DNA from: a virus
Length of the DNA: 59,133 bases
Strand: one strand, 5' to 3'
IMG/VR virus record: IMGVR_UViG_3300037145_000020
Location: 1 to 59,133 of that record
Under the pieces are notes generated by a model. That model saw only the letters and a list, made by a program, of their open reading frames with translations, had not been told where the DNA came from and did not search any database. The position numbers and the translations under genes were made by a program. Shown one piece after another: positions 21,577-30,232 of this stretch (position 1 is its first letter; every line of letters starts with the position of its first letter).

Positions 21577-21960
21577 TCAGGCTCGGCTGGCGGTCCGCGG
21601 GATGTTGTCGACCACCGTTACCAATGAAACGGGATGGCGCCAAGATGCTTCGCTTGGGACGCGTGGGGCGCGGGCGTGGCGCAGGTAACTCGCGAAGGTC
21701 ACGAAGGCCCATCCCATCTCGGTCAGCACGTCATAGAAGGGCGGAAGCTGCCAAACTACCGAAATGTGCCAAGCGCTGATTGCGAGTACCGCGATCAAAA
21801 AGAGATAGGTCGCGCGGTGGGCTAATAGGAGGAGGGCCACTCGGGAATGCCAGCCGGCGTCCTTTGTCACGATCTGCATAAAGACGATTGCAGCGCATGC
21901 CGCGAGTACCTGCATGGTGATGAGTAGAGTGATCAGGCTGTCCTCGATCGCTATGCTCAC
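21577..21960 (-). CDS. Three-span membrane protein, end of late operon
   Basis: This 127-residue protein has hydrophobic segments near residues 8-32, 42-66 and 76-92, then a basic soluble tail of about 30 residues. GTG start by GTGA overlap with the holin-like gene. As the last late gene, next to a holin candidate, it may take part in lysis. Confidence 0.65.
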   Translation of the reverse strand: MSIAIEDSLITLLITMQVLAACAAIVFMQIVTKDAGWHSRVALLLLAHRATYLFLIAVLAISAWHISVVWQLPPFYDVLTEMGWAFVTFASYLRHARAPRVPSEASWRHPVSLVTVVDNIPRTASRA

Positions 21961-22244
21961 TTGCCATCTCCGTTGAGCTTTTTTCTAACCATGTCCTGAA
22001 CCAACAATAACCCTCCGGTTCCGAATGATCCGATAATAAGCGTGATCCAGTTTGCCGGTTTGAGTCCGATCAAGAGCGGCATGTTGGGTCCGAAATAAGT
22101 TCCGACGACGGTGCCTATAAAGACGGTGGCGATGATCGACTTCGCAGTCGGCTTCGTCAACAGGAACGCCGCGCACACACTCCCAAGAAACGCCGCAAGT
22201 ACGTCACCGGTTCCCGCGCCCAGCGCCGCGAGTATTTGTTCCAT
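21957..22244 (-). CDS. Holin-like small membrane protein
   Basis: This 95-residue protein has three hydrophobic segments (around 5-28, 36-52 and 65-83) and a short charged C-terminus (VRKKLNGDGK). Size, number of spans and location in the lysis region suit a class I holin, which would open the inner membrane for the endolysin. No sequence family was recognised, so this is inferred from form and place. Confidence 0.6.
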   Translation of the reverse strand: MEQILAALGAGTGDVLAAFLGSVCAAFLLTKPTAKSIIATVFIGTVVGTYFGPNMPLLIGLKPANWITLIIGSFGTGGLLLVQDMVRKKLNGDGK

Positions 22245-22263
22245 CGTCCCAGCCCCTTAAGTC

Positions 22264-22302
22264 AGGGAAGTATTTTAGTTCCCTTGGGCTGTAGCACGAT
22301 TC
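22264..22302 (-). promoter_or_regulatory. Leader element: 12-base repeat plus hairpin
   Basis: GAATCGTGCTAC (minus strand, 22302-22291) is followed by a hairpin, AGGGAA with TTCCCT (22264-22269 with 22279-22284), then the start of the holin-like gene. The same 12 bases and a hairpin precede the gene starting at 23513. It may be part of a late promoter or a message-stability element. Confidence 0.45.
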
Positions 22303-22344
22303 TGCCGCCTTTACTGTACGTCACCCGACATATCAGGGAAGGCG

Positions 22345-22830
22345 TTAGTGGAACATCCTTGCCAAGAAATCCGCCGCTGCAGCGAAAGCCGCTATGGCAG
22401 CAATCACTCCCAAGATCACCGCGCCGAGACTGCTCAAGCCCTGTTGCTTGCCGATGCTGCGTTCCTCATTCTTGGCAATACGAGCCGAAGCTTCCGCTTG
22501 GCGCGCGTCATAGGCGTTCATTCGCTCAATCAAGCTGTTGTGTTGGACTGTGTATTCCGAGCGAGGCATCAGAGCACTTGCTTGGTCTCCTAGAGCCGCT
22601 CGAAATTCATTGACGGAATCAAAGCGTTTTTCGCTCGCTTGGTCGGCCTTGGCCATCGCATGGTCAGATGCGGCCAAAGCAATAGAGACGGCCTTATCCT
22701 GAGCCACAGTACGCTCGTCATATCGCCTTCCGCGCTCATCGAAAAGTTCGCGAAAGCCGCGCAGGCTCGTTTCGAGCGCAACTATGCGTGCGTTTAGATC
22801 GTCCCCCACGGCACGATGATTCCCCTTCAA
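22345..22830 (-). CDS. Coiled-coil protein with C-terminal membrane anchor
   Basis: This 161-residue protein is charged and helical through about residue 130 (IVALETSLRGFRELFDERGR and further heptads), and ends in a hydrophobic segment (LGAVILGVIAAIAAFAAAAD). This tail-anchored form occurs in phage lysis regions, including some holin/spanin partners. The frame opens at a TTG (22830); a GTG at 22809 is an alternative start. Confidence 0.65.
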   Translation of the reverse strand: MKGNHRAVGDDLNARIVALETSLRGFRELFDERGRRYDERTVAQDKAVSIALAASDHAMAKADQASEKRFDSVNEFRAALGDQASALMPRSEYTVQHNSLIERMNAYDARQAEASARIAKNEERSIGKQQGLSSLGAVILGVIAAIAAFAAAADFLARMFH

Positions 22831-22907
22831 AGGGTCGTCATATCACAACGCAGGGGAGAGGGCCTGTACCGCCGCCGCCAGCACCAACTCGACATTGGTG
22901 GGGAGCA

Positions 22908-23513
22908 TCAGACGAGGCTCGGCGCCGTTGGTTTGTTTGCTGGAGCATTGCTGACGATCTGCGCTCCGGCTGTCGTCTGAGGAATCATGTCGACTATGCG
23001 CTTGGCGACGTAGTCCGGTGTAAGGCCGAAGTGTGCAGCCGCATCAGGGATGCACTGGATGATCTCTTTCGCCGCGGTGGCAAGTTCGGCGCTCGGCACA
23101 GTGACCGTCTTGCCTTCCATTTTCACGAGGCCGTCGGCGATCAATGACCCGGCTTGGTTCTGCAATGCATGAGCAAGCGAGTCCCGGTGCGCTTGGTCGA
23201 TCGTCACTCCGGTACTCTGCTGGAATCGAGTGCAGGCCCATCCGATCGCGGCAAGGATCAGCGCATTGACGGCGGAATTTATGTAGGGGGCAAATGCTCC
23301 GAAGGCTTGCCCGATATCAATGACGCCTCCGCTCGGCGGCAGGACGTAGGTGGGCGAGCCGATCGGTGCGCCGACGACTTGCGCCGGGGCGGCCTGGGCC
23401 TGCGGGACCGGAGATTGCTGGGTGAACTGCGCGTGCGCACCGTAATGGTCTGCAGCGTTGAGGATGAATGCGCAGAGAACCGTCGCGGCGGCGAATGCAA
23501 TGAAGCGCTTCAT
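22908..23513 (-). CDS. Secreted or anchored helical protein of the lysis region
   Basis: This protein of about 200 residues begins MKRFIAFAAATVLCAFILNA, a signal peptide or anchor, followed by a Pro/Ala/Gln-rich linker. A hydrophobic segment (INSAVNALILAAIGWACTRF) comes next, then a charged helical domain ending DYVAKRIVDMIPQ. The layout recalls LLH-type phage holin proteins, but similarity is loose. ATG 23513 is chosen because it starts the signal sequence; a leader hairpin lies just before it. Confidence 0.68.
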   Translation of the reverse strand: MKRFIAFAAATVLCAFILNAADHYGAHAQFTQQSPVPQAQAAPAQVVGAPIGSPTYVLPPSGGVIDIGQAFGAFAPYINSAVNALILAAIGWACTRFQQSTGVTIDQAHRDSLAHALQNQAGSLIADGLVKMEGKTVTVPSAELATAAKEIIQCIPDAAAHFGLTPDYVAKRIVDMIPQTTAGAQIVSNAPANKPTAPSLV

Positions 23514-23514
23514 G

Positions 23515-23551
23515 GGGAGCCTCCTAGCCAGAGGCTCCCGTAGCACGATTC
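23515..23551 (-). promoter_or_regulatory. Leader element: 12-base repeat plus hairpin, second copy
   Basis: GAATCGTGCTAC (minus strand, 23551-23540) runs directly into a strong hairpin, GGGAGCCT with AGGCTCCC (23515-23522 with 23532-23539), that ends one base before the ATG at 23513. The hairpin includes the AGGAGG-like ribosome site, so it could hide it. Confidence 0.5.
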
Positions 23552-23556
23552 CGGGA

Positions 23557-24081
23557 TTACTGCATCAAGGCGCGTTCGAGGCCGCGGGTGATATCGCTCT
23601 CGAAACGCGCCGGGCCTTGCTGGACGATCTTCGGCATTGTCGGGTCTGGCTTGCCGCCGAAATGCGCAGGGGCGCCGCCAATGCGTTCTGTGGGATTGGC
23701 AGGCTTGGCCTCGGTGACGGAAGCGGTGTGCGAGTCCATGAGTCCGCTCGATGCCATCTGCCCTATCTCGCGCAGGATGGACTCCAATCGCTCATGACTC
23801 TTTGAAATGCGGTCTAGGCGTTCGGTCAGACGCTGCACCTGTTTCCGGAGCCGGTCAGCATCGGCTCGCGCATCCAATGCCGCTTGCTCATAGGCGTTCC
23901 GCTCGTTTGATATCCGGTCAAACTCGCGCTTCGCGGTCGCCGCAGCCTGGTCGCCGTCCATAATCATCCTCGCGATGGTCTCTGCTGATGCGAGGGCGGC
24001 CTTGACCTCGGGCCGCTGTTTGATTGCCTCGAACTCATCGGGGAACAGTTCGTGGGATACGGCTTCGAGTGCTGCATTCAT
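23557..24081 (-). CDS. Coiled-coil phage protein
   Basis: This 174-residue protein begins MNAALEAVSHELFPDEFEAI and has a coiled coil over about 50-120 (ADADRLRKQVQRLTERLDRI). The start at 24081 overlaps the previous stop (ATGA). No family was recognised; cytoplasmic by appearance. Confidence 0.68.
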   Translation of the reverse strand: MNAALEAVSHELFPDEFEAIKQRPEVKAALASAETIARMIMDGDQAAATAKREFDRISNERNAYEQAALDARADADRLRKQVQRLTERLDRISKSHERLESILREIGQMASSGLMDSHTASVTEAKPANPTERIGGAPAHFGGKPDPTMPKIVQQGPARFESDITRGLERALMQ

Positions 24082-24287
24082 TTGATGTTTCTCCAAGAGT
24101 GGATATTCGCCATCGCGAATGTGCGTTCCGACATGGTTTCCAGATCAACCGCCTCTAACAGCCACTGCGTTTCAGGATGGTATTCGTTGTTTTCGAACGC
24201 CACCGACAGCGGTCGGATGCGGCGCATGGCACGTTCGCCGCGCCAGTTGGTGTAGTCGATCATGACCTCTTGTTTCGGATCGGCCAT
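24078..24287 (-). CDS. Small WYL-like domain protein
   Basis: This 69-residue protein has VMIDYTNWRGERAMRRIRPL followed by HPETQWLLEAVDLETMSERT and ends with FAMANIHSW. This order of strands resembles the WYL ligand-sensing domain and is common as a stand-alone protein in phages of alphaproteobacteria. ATG 24287 is preferred to a TTG six bases earlier. Its function in phages is unknown. Confidence 0.72.
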   Translation of the reverse strand: MADPKQEVMIDYTNWRGERAMRRIRPLSVAFENNEYHPETQWLLEAVDLETMSERTFAMANIHSWRNIK

Positions 24288-24290
24288 GCT

Positions 24291-24331
24291 CAAAACTAAA
24301 CCGCCCGGCCGGGGTTAATCCAGCCGGGCGG
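24291..24331 (-). terminator. Terminator after the outer-membrane protein gene
   Basis: CCGCCCGGC (24301-24309) pairs with GCCGGGCGG (24323-24331). On the minus strand the stem is followed by TTTAGTTTTG. It lies just past the barrel gene and so would separate its transcript from the lysis-region genes that follow. Confidence 0.75.
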
Positions 24332-24349
24332 CTCTGTTTGTCCCCGCTA

Positions 24350-25144
24350 TTAGTGGCCTACGCCAAAATCGTATTGAATTCCTACGCGGTACACAGTCTG
24401 CATTGAGGCGCTGGCGCTTACCTGTAGCGGCGCACCGCCTGGTGCAGCAAACACGCCGGTCAGGTCAGCGCCCTTCGTCGGCCATTCAATATCGGCGTGG
24501 ATTTTCAACGAGCCGTTGTTCGGAAGGCCATTCGTGCCGAGCGTCTGCCATCGGTAGCCAGTCGTCACGCCAGGAGCCAAGCCCCATGTCTGTCCGCTGG
24601 CTGAGCCGAAGGTCCCGGCGATCTCATACTCGTCCAAAATGAAACCGAGGTACTGTCGCGGAATCGTCGCGACAGCGATGTTCGCCGGCAGCATCCCCGA
24701 TGGATTGAATGTGGGAAAACTTATGCCGACATTGCCGACTGCCGCGAGGATCGTCTGGAAGACCTGCGCGCCGACGTCGAATTCCTCTCGAATACTCCAA
24801 AGGGAATTGACCGAAGCCCCACCCATCGAGCCGCTGATGTTCTGATACCGCAGATCGACCTCGATCTGACACCACGTCTGCAGAAGGCAGTTGCTCCAGA
24901 TGTATCCGGCATCGACGCCGACCGCGCCGCCATCAGATGTGAGATTGCCGCCAGTGAGGTTGGGAAAGGCGGAGCCGTTCACACTCGAGGAGGCCACGGC
25001 TGCGTCGGTTCCGACTCCGAGGTACCAGCCTGAGCCGGCGGGAGCGAAGGGCTGAATGTACGGAGGTGCCTTCAAGGGCATGTCGGCCGCAAAGGCCGGC
25101 GCGGCGATGAAAAACGCAACGGCAGCGAGAAGTAATTTCCGCAT
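24350..25144 (-). CDS. Outer-membrane beta-barrel protein (OmpA/Omp25-like), phage-borne
   Basis: This 264-residue protein begins with a clear Sec signal (MRKLLLAAVAFFIAAPAFA, cleaved before ADMPLK). A mature domain of alternating strands follows, ending RVGIQYDFGVGH with a charged/aromatic C-terminus as in outer-membrane barrels. The signal and the ADMPLKAPPY start are hallmarks of the barrel porin-like proteins of Hyphomicrobiales. AGGAG lies eight bases before the ATG. Flanked by a hairpin upstream and a terminator downstream, it looks like a moron. It could change phage receptors or surface properties. Confidence 0.85.
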   Translation of the reverse strand: MRKLLLAAVAFFIAAPAFAADMPLKAPPYIQPFAPAGSGWYLGVGTDAAVASSSVNGSAFPNLTGGNLTSDGGAVGVDAGYIWSNCLLQTWCQIEVDLRYQNISGSMGGASVNSLWSIREEFDVGAQVFQTILAAVGNVGISFPTFNPSGMLPANIAVATIPRQYLGFILDEYEIAGTFGSASGQTWGLAPGVTTGYRWQTLGTNGLPNNGSLKIHADIEWPTKGADLTGVFAAPGGAPLQVSASASMQTVYRVGIQYDFGVGH

Positions 25145-25222
25145 TGGTGGTCTCCTGCTGTGATTCGGGATTGCGGGGAAACCGTAGCGCAGGTTGCTGT
25201 GGTTTTTATGCCACAGATAAAA
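25145..25222 (-). promoter_or_regulatory. Gap with hairpin upstream of the barrel gene
   Basis: CTGTGG (25197-25202) pairs with CCACAG (25211-25216) around an eight-base A/T-rich loop, between the endolysin stop and the barrel start. There is no T tract on the minus strand. It could be an operator or weak terminator; a separate promoter for the barrel gene would have to lie here. Confidence 0.4.
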
Positions 25223-26056
25223 TTACTTTGCGGTGCGCAATTTGGCGGTGATCGCGGCCCATGTGGCTGGCCCGGCAATGCCGTCGGGCTGAAGGTGGAC
25301 GTTCTGCTGGAACTGGCGCACGGCGGCTGATGTCGTCCGACCATACGAACCATCCACGGTCAGGGCTGGATTGGCCCCCAGGCGGTTCAGAGCCTCTTGC
25401 AGGGCGGCTCCGCTATGGAGCCCCTGCGGAGGTGGCATCGGGGGCGGAACGCTTGCTGGCGGCGTTTCTTGTGGCGTTACGGCCCCTGCCAACTGGAGGG
25501 CGGGTTCCAGGGCTACCATCCGAAGCATAACTGGCACGATGCCGACCTGCTCATCGATGGCTGTCGCACTCCAGACGTTGTCGCGAATGTACTTCCCGCC
25601 CGTATAGATGTTCGTGCCCGCGAATAGATAGCCAGTGTGCTTGCCGTGCTCTCGGGGGCCGAATCCATTCCAGGCTTCGCCCTCGTACATTGAACGCGGC
25701 CAAGTCCATCCGACCACCTGGTCGATCTTGTCGAGGTGCAGGGCATCGCGGAGGCCATTCTCAAATGCGCTCGGGCCAGTGAATGGACCGCGGCCTCGCG
25801 GGACGTCTGAGGTCTTGCGGTCGAGAGGATCGCCATTGCCAAAATAGGTTCGGAAGATTCCCGCTCCGCCTTCGCGCTCGCCGACTGCGGCAAGCCAGAT
25901 CGCCGGCACTCCCGTCGTGTGGCTCACGTCCGTGTAGTGGGGCAGGTAAGTCAGCAGGCGTTCGGCCGTCTCATCCACTTCGGCCTCGCGCGTCACCACC
26001 ATGCTCGCGAGGAGCGAGGTGTATTCCGCGGAGAGGGTGTCGAAGGGAAAGTTCAT
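25223..26056 (-). CDS. Endolysin with C-terminal peptidoglycan-binding domain
   Basis: In this 277-residue protein, the first about 190 residues form a lysozyme-like catalytic domain with GVPAIWLAAVGEREGG, RGRGPFTGPSAFENGLRDAL and a GYLFAGTNIYTGGKYIRDNV block. A Pro-rich linker (PPPMPPPQG) leads to a peptidoglycan-binding type 1 domain (LQEALNRLGANPALTVDGSY, then GIAGPATWAAI). It cuts the cell wall at the end of infection. There is no signal peptide, so it needs a holin. ATG 26056 overlaps the previous stop. Confidence 0.88.
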   Translation of the reverse strand: MNFPFDTLSAEYTSLLASMVVTREAEVDETAERLLTYLPHYTDVSHTTGVPAIWLAAVGEREGGAGIFRTYFGNGDPLDRKTSDVPRGRGPFTGPSAFENGLRDALHLDKIDQVVGWTWPRSMYEGEAWNGFGPREHGKHTGYLFAGTNIYTGGKYIRDNVWSATAIDEQVGIVPVMLRMVALEPALQLAGAVTPQETPPASVPPPMPPPQGLHSGAALQEALNRLGANPALTVDGSYGRTTSAAVRQFQQNVHLQPDGIAGPATWAAITAKLRTAK

Positions 26057-26850
26057 TGCGAGGGCACTGATATCCACAAAACAGTGAGCACCATCGAATT
26101 TTCCCCACCTGATCCGGTGTAGGCGGCATTGAAATTCGAATAGGTCACGGGCTCGTTGACCATGCCTGAGAGGACTATCAAGTTGTTGTTTGCGTAGCTC
26201 AGGCCGATGGCGCTCGGACCACCGCTTGGACCCCCGGATGAGCCGCCAATCGGCACTTGCTGATCGCCTCCGTCGGCCTGAAAGCTCGAACTGTTGTTGT
26301 AATAGAGGCCGCCTGCGCCTCCTCCCGTGAAGCTCTGCCCCACATTTTTGTAGACATACATCGCCTGCACAATTTCGATGACGGTATTGGCACCCTGTGC
26401 TGGGATGATGGTGATTGGGACGGTCGTGAGATTGGCAATTTGGGAATCAGTCAATCGGACTGTAGTGGCATTTACTGGACTGCTGCCGCCTCCGACTGCC
26501 GAGACTTTGCCGCCGCTGCAGGTCGTTGTTGCCCCATCGCAGGACAGCAATCCTTCGACCGAATTTGTCCCTAGTTGAATCGCTGGCGACGCATCGCTGC
26601 GCATGTATGTCGGCGCAGAGCCATTGATCGCGGCTGGGCCCGCCGTTGCCGTTGGATTTCCAGCGGATGGGCCGCCGCCTGACCCACAGGGCGCTCCCGC
26701 ATCCTCGGCTTGGTACGTTCCGAACCACTCCACGCAATTGCCGGGCGTGACGACGCCGTGCTGCTGCACGCCCGGTGGCGCAGAGAGTTGCGCTACTGCT
26801 GGCGAAGCCAGAAATGCGAGAGCGAGGCCGATTAGGATTCTTCGCATCAT
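26053..26850 (-). CDS. Fibre-like protein with signal peptide and Cys motif
   Basis: This 265-residue protein begins [20 protein letters not shown], a textbook Sec signal. The mature part has QHGVVTPGNCVEWFGTYQ followed by DAGAPCG, a two-Cys motif shared with the protein at 48987-50864. Then come Gly/Ser/Thr-rich strands and a C-terminal beta domain (LSYANNNLIVLSGMVNEPVT). The ATG overlaps the previous stop (ATGA). It looks like the tip of a fibre, but the signal peptide implies export. Confidence 0.75.
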   Translation of the reverse strand: MMRRILIGLALAFLASPAVAQLSAPPGVQQHGVVTPGNCVEWFGTYQAEDAGAPCGSGGGPSAGNPTATAGPAAINGSAPTYMRSDASPAIQLGTNSVEGLLSCDGATTTCSGGKVSAVGGGSSPVNATTVRLTDSQIANLTTVPITIIPAQGANTVIEIVQAMYVYKNVGQSFTGGGAGGLYYNNSSSFQADGGDQQVPIGGSSGGPSGGPSAIGLSYANNNLIVLSGMVNEPVTYSNFNAAYTGSGGENSMVLTVLWISVPSQ

Positions 26851-27569
26851 TGACCGTCGCATTGGTAATCGAACACATCCCCGCCGAGCACAGTGGCGAT
26901 CACGGTGATTGCAGTTTTCGAATAGGTATAGCCGAAGGCTGCAAGCGTGCTCTGCGATGTCACCCGGCAATGATTATAGGTCGTGAACGGCGTTGCGAAA
27001 GTGGCAGTGCAACTCGTTGCTGTCGATCCTACGGTGACCGTGCCAGAGAGATTGGTGGCGTTCGCGTCAACGCTTGGACTCGTGCCACATGCCGAGAGGA
27101 TAGGAGCGGCGCCAGCGGTGGCCGCGAGAAGCTGGACCGGATTGGCGTATTCGTAGAAAAGACCTGCAGTCGTGATCCAGAAATCGCCCAGCAGAGGCGA
27201 TGTCGGCGCGGTACCGGCCGGAATGTTGAGTCCTGCGGCTCCCGTTCCAGGCGCCACCAGGACAAGCTTCCCCGTGAGGGTCCCGCCAGTCAGCGGGAGA
27301 TATGGACCACCGGTCGCATCGGCTTTTTGCTGAAAACAGAAATTCCACTGCGCGGCCGTCAAGACAGCGCCATAGGCGATGTATGAGCATGCGGACTGCG
27401 CATTCGCCGGGCGCGGCGTGATCGACAGAAACGCAGCGAACGCAAGCGCCATGAAACGCAGCATGTCTCGGCTCGGTATCATTCGTCCCGTCATCTCGCT
27501 GGCACGTTGGACCGGAGCCGCGTCCCGTCGCCGCCAGATCGAGGCAATGAGTCGCCAGATCATCTTCAT
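26847..27569 (-). CDS. Tail-fibre-like protein with internal signal-like segment
   Basis: This 240-residue protein contains [20 protein letters not shown] and [14 protein letters not shown], phrases typical of phage tail-fibre shafts, and a beta-rich C-terminus with paired Cys. A signal-like segment ([20 protein letters not shown], then NAQS) begins only at residue 36. The start at 27569 makes an ATGA overlap with the previous gene, while an ATG at 27464 would start the signal peptide directly. Either a two-start gene or an N-terminal extension. Confidence 0.72.
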   Translation of the reverse strand: MKMIWRLIASIWRRRDAAPVQRASEMTGRMIPSRDMLRFMALAFAAFLSITPRPANAQSACSYIAYGAVLTAAQWNFCFQQKADATGGPYLPLTGGTLTGKLVLVAPGTGAAGLNIPAGTAPTSPLLGDFWITTAGLFYEYANPVQLLAATAGAAPILSACGTSPSVDANATNLSGTVTVGSTATSCTATFATPFTTYNHCRVTSQSTLAAFGYTYSKTAITVIATVLGGDVFDYQCDGQ

Positions 27570-29071
27570 CCCATGATCTCTATCAGTTCGAAGTAGCTGT
27601 TGTTGATGCCGCCAGTCTCGGTGCTGCCAATCGTGTTGATGTTGTATGTGGTCGAAGATGTCGAATAGAGCGTGTCCATGTAGAAGCACGTCATGCTCGC
27701 ATCCCCGGCGGCTCCCGTGTTGTTTATATAGAACTGCGTCTGCTGCGTATTGATGACCGTGGACACCCGAAGCAAATTCAACAGCAGCGAATAGTTTCCT
27801 GGCCCTCCGCTTGCAACAAGATTGACATAGGCGCTGGCCGTAACCTTGATGGGGTTTACGGTGCTGGTCGGAACGATCGGCTCTGACGTCGTATCGAAGC
27901 CGACTATGCTCTGGACAGGTTCTCCAGGCTTAGCGGTCCCCTGATCGAGAACCTGAAGCGTGGTGCAGGCAGACGCCCACGTTCCCGCAGTGGTCAGCCC
28001 GCTGGAATATTCGCAATAACCGAGGATGCGGATTGCGTCATTGCTGACGCCAGAAGTTGCGTAAAGCGTTCCAGCGGCCGTCGATGAGCCAGAGATTGCC
28101 GCCGGGCTAGCGCGGTTCGTCTCCCAGGACTTGCACCCATAGATCGTTACGGTGGTGCTGACTTTCGCGGAGCAGGTTGCAACGCCGACCTGTGGTGAAC
28201 CTCCATTGTATGTCTCGAATATCCAAACGCGGAAAGGAGTCGAGTTGATTGTTCCGAGCGTCGCCCCACTCGGTATCGTTACGCAATTCGAGGCCGTGAC
28301 CGTAGTGTTGATAACCGTCCCGGTGGCCAGCGAGGTTGACCGGAATGGAATCACGACCGGGCTGGAAGAGCTAGGCGTCGATCCTGAAGCGGTCGTCACA
28401 CAGACTTGCAATTCTGTGGCCCCGCCGATGGATGCGGCCGAGAGCCCAAGATTTATTGGAATCAGAGACCCGGTCCCATTGGAGGCCGATGTAACTCGGC
28501 CATCCGCTGCGACCGTGAATGTCGGGTTGACGTATGTACCGGCCGAAACGCCGCTATTGGCGATGGTCGGATTGGGAAGCGTGCCGGTGAGCGAGCCGCC
28601 GACCGTGCAACTGTTCAGCCAATTCGCGCCGGCCGCGTCAGGGTTGCTGTTGTTGTTGTCAACCTGAGAGACCCAGAAGCATCCAGGCGATGCGGCTTGC
28701 TGAAGTGTTGCTCCATTCGGATAGCCGCCGATACCAGACTGGAATGTCGCATCGTATTTGACCGCTCCGCCAGCGTTTGACCACTGCGTCCACTGCGAAA
28801 GCTGGCAGAGCACGCCGTTGAAGTCTTGGCCGAATGGAGGAATGCCGCCAGATCCCGCCGGTAGGAATGTCGCGGGCGGAAATCCTGTAGTCCACGATGC
28901 CCGGCCGGGAGTGACCACACCGGAGATCGGAATCGGACAGGTGATATCGCCTCCAGGCGCGGAGACGCCCCAATAACTCGGAATCTTCACCGGGATGGAC
29001 GAGGCGTTCATCGCTTGCGCGACGGAGCAAAGAGCAATGAGACCAGCTAGCGCGGTTAGTATCTTACGCAT
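27566..29071 (-). CDS. Tail fibre protein with Sec-type signal peptide
   Basis: This 501-residue protein begins [20 protein letters not shown], a signal peptide with AxA cleavage. It continues as a typical fibre: [60 protein letters not shown], then long Ser/Thr/Gly-rich strands and a terminal [11 protein letters not shown]. The fibre part belongs to receptor-binding shafts that normally lack export signals. It is the largest of three such genes in a coupled run ending at 26053. Confidence 0.82.
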   Translation of the reverse strand: MRKILTALAGLIALCSVAQAMNASSIPVKIPSYWGVSAPGGDITCPIPISGVVTPGRASWTTGFPPATFLPAGSGGIPPFGQDFNGVLCQLSQWTQWSNAGGAVKYDATFQSGIGGYPNGATLQQAASPGCFWVSQVDNNNSNPDAAGANWLNSCTVGGSLTGTLPNPTIANSGVSAGTYVNPTFTVAADGRVTSASNGTGSLIPINLGLSAASIGGATELQVCVTTASGSTPSSSSPVVIPFRSTSLATGTVINTTVTASNCVTIPSGATLGTINSTPFRVWIFETYNGGSPQVGVATCSAKVSTTVTIYGCKSWETNRASPAAISGSSTAAGTLYATSGVSNDAIRILGYCEYSSGLTTAGTWASACTTLQVLDQGTAKPGEPVQSIVGFDTTSEPIVPTSTVNPIKVTASAYVNLVASGGPGNYSLLLNLLRVSTVINTQQTQFYINNTGAAGDASMTCFYMDTLYSTSSTTYNINTIGSTETGGINNSYFELIEIMG

Positions 29072-29091
29072 TTTCGTCCTATGCCTTGTGG

Positions 29092-29379
29092 CTAAGCTTT
29101 CTTCGCGATGGATGCGCTCACGCTGACATTCCCGGACAGAAAGGCTGTCGGAGGTTTATCCGATTGCTGCCATCCGAGAGAACCATACATGTTGACGGTT
29201 ATGTGTTCGCCGTCGCGAGGCTCTTGCAGCAAGTTGATGAACGATTTGGCTGCTGTCACCGCTGCTTCTTTGTCTGCTGTATGAGTTGGCTGGTTCGCTA
29301 CAACTTGGTCGAACTCGGCGGCGACTTTCGCAACCGCATCAGCCTTTGATGTGCCAGTAATTGCAAACGAATAGCTCAT
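29092..29379 (-). CDS. Small conserved phage protein
   Basis: This 95-residue protein begins [20 protein letters not shown] and ends in a strand-rich segment. The start at 29379 has GAGGA seven bases upstream. The frame stays open, without a stop, to a GTG at 29580 directly after the previous gene, so an N-terminal extension of 67 residues cannot be excluded. A hairpin at 29400-29423 argues for the shorter form. Confidence 0.65.
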   Translation of the reverse strand: MSYSFAITGTSKADAVAKVAAEFDQVVANQPTHTADKEAAVTAAKSFINLLQEPRDGEHITVNMYGSLGWQQSDKPPTAFLSGNVSVSASIAKKA

Positions 29380-29399
29380 GGGCTTTCCTCGTATCGTGA

Positions 29400-29423
29400 A
29401 AAACGGCCGCCGGGGACCGTTTT
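29400..29423. terminator. Terminator-like A/T-flanked hairpin
   Basis: AAAACGG (29400-29406) pairs with CCGTTTT (29417-29423) around a GC-rich ten-base loop; both strands end in T-rich or A-rich tracts. It sits just before the gene at 29092-29379. The stem is only partly GC, so it may attenuate and not stop transcription. Confidence 0.4.
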
Positions 29424-29583
29424 CTATTGGTGGGATTTTCCATTCCGGCTCTGGCTCTCTGTTGTCTTGGTCAGGTCCGAAGCGACGCGAGCCAAATAAT
29501 GGCAGCCCTGCTTCGGTCTCAATGTCGGGGTCGCTAGAGATTTTTCGCTGCAGCCATTCGTCGCCAAATCTCAACATCACGTT

Positions 29584-29796
29584 TCAAACTCCGGGCATCT
29601 TTTTGGTCGCGGGCAGTAAGACCGCCCGGTGTTCCATTTCTAGCGCGAGTCGATCGGCATTGCCGCACTCGTATCCGTCCTTGTAGCGCTGATTCATTTC
29701 GTCTGAGGCTGCCGCCTCTTGAGCGCGGGGCTTTCCGGCTCTCCCATGGTCGACGCCCTTGTCGAAGAAGAATATCCCGGTCTTTCGATCCAGCAT
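29584..29796 (-). CDS. Small hypothetical protein
   Basis: This 70-residue basic protein begins MLDRKTGIFFFDKGVDHGRA. Its ATG shares one base with the previous stop (TGATG). No family was recognised. Confidence 0.6.
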   Translation of the reverse strand: MLDRKTGIFFFDKGVDHGRAGKPRAQEAAASDEMNQRYKDGYECGNADRLALEMEHRAVLLPATKKMPGV

Positions 29797-30005
29797 CAGG
29801 CGATCTCTTTCGATGCCATCGCAGCCGAATATCGATTCCAGTCCGCTTCCATTTTGTCGCGCATCCGCTCGGCGGTGCGCTTCGAACTAAAGCGACCTTT
29901 GACGTTGACGGTGCGGCCGGTCTTTGGGTCGGACTGCGCGACGAAATAGACCCATGTGCCGCCCCAGCACTCCTCGCGCCGCACCCAATATTTGCGCTCT
30001 CTCAT
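29796..30005 (-). CDS. Small hypothetical protein
   Basis: This 69-residue protein has a strand-rich first half (KYWVRREECWGGTWVYFVAQ) and a basic helix (SSKRTAERMRDKMEADWNRY). ATGA overlap at its start. No family was recognised. Confidence 0.62.
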   Translation of the reverse strand: MRERKYWVRREECWGGTWVYFVAQSDPKTGRTVNVKGRFSSKRTAERMRDKMEADWNRYSAAMASKEIA

Positions 30006-30232
30006 TGCCCCTCCAGGCCAAGTTTTCGGATTAGTTCTGGTGGGATCGGATCATTGGCGCCCATGGAGATCGTTTCAAAGCCGTATAGAGCTTTGACGTT
30101 GCGCGCCGCCGCTATGAGTTCGATAAGCGGCTGAGGCCAACCTGTGGTGGGCGCGAGATCGGCGATCTCACAAACCGGCCTGATGAGATCGTCGATAGTG
30201 TCTTGGCTTGGTCCAGGCTTAGTTTTTCTCAT
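30002..30232 (-). CDS. Small hypothetical protein
   Basis: This 76-residue helical protein begins MRKTKPGPSQDTIDDLIRPV. It is coupled to the DUF2612 gene by an ATGA overlap. No family was recognised. Confidence 0.62.
   Translation of the reverse strand: MRKTKPGPSQDTIDDLIRPVCEIADLAPTTGWPQPLIELIAAARNVKALYGFETISMGANDPIPPELIRKLGLEGQ

Noticed and set aside
29424-29580. N-terminal extension or separate gene before 29092-29379
   Set aside because: The frame is open, but the better ribosome site is at 29379 and a terminator-like hairpin lies between; kept only as an alternative start.
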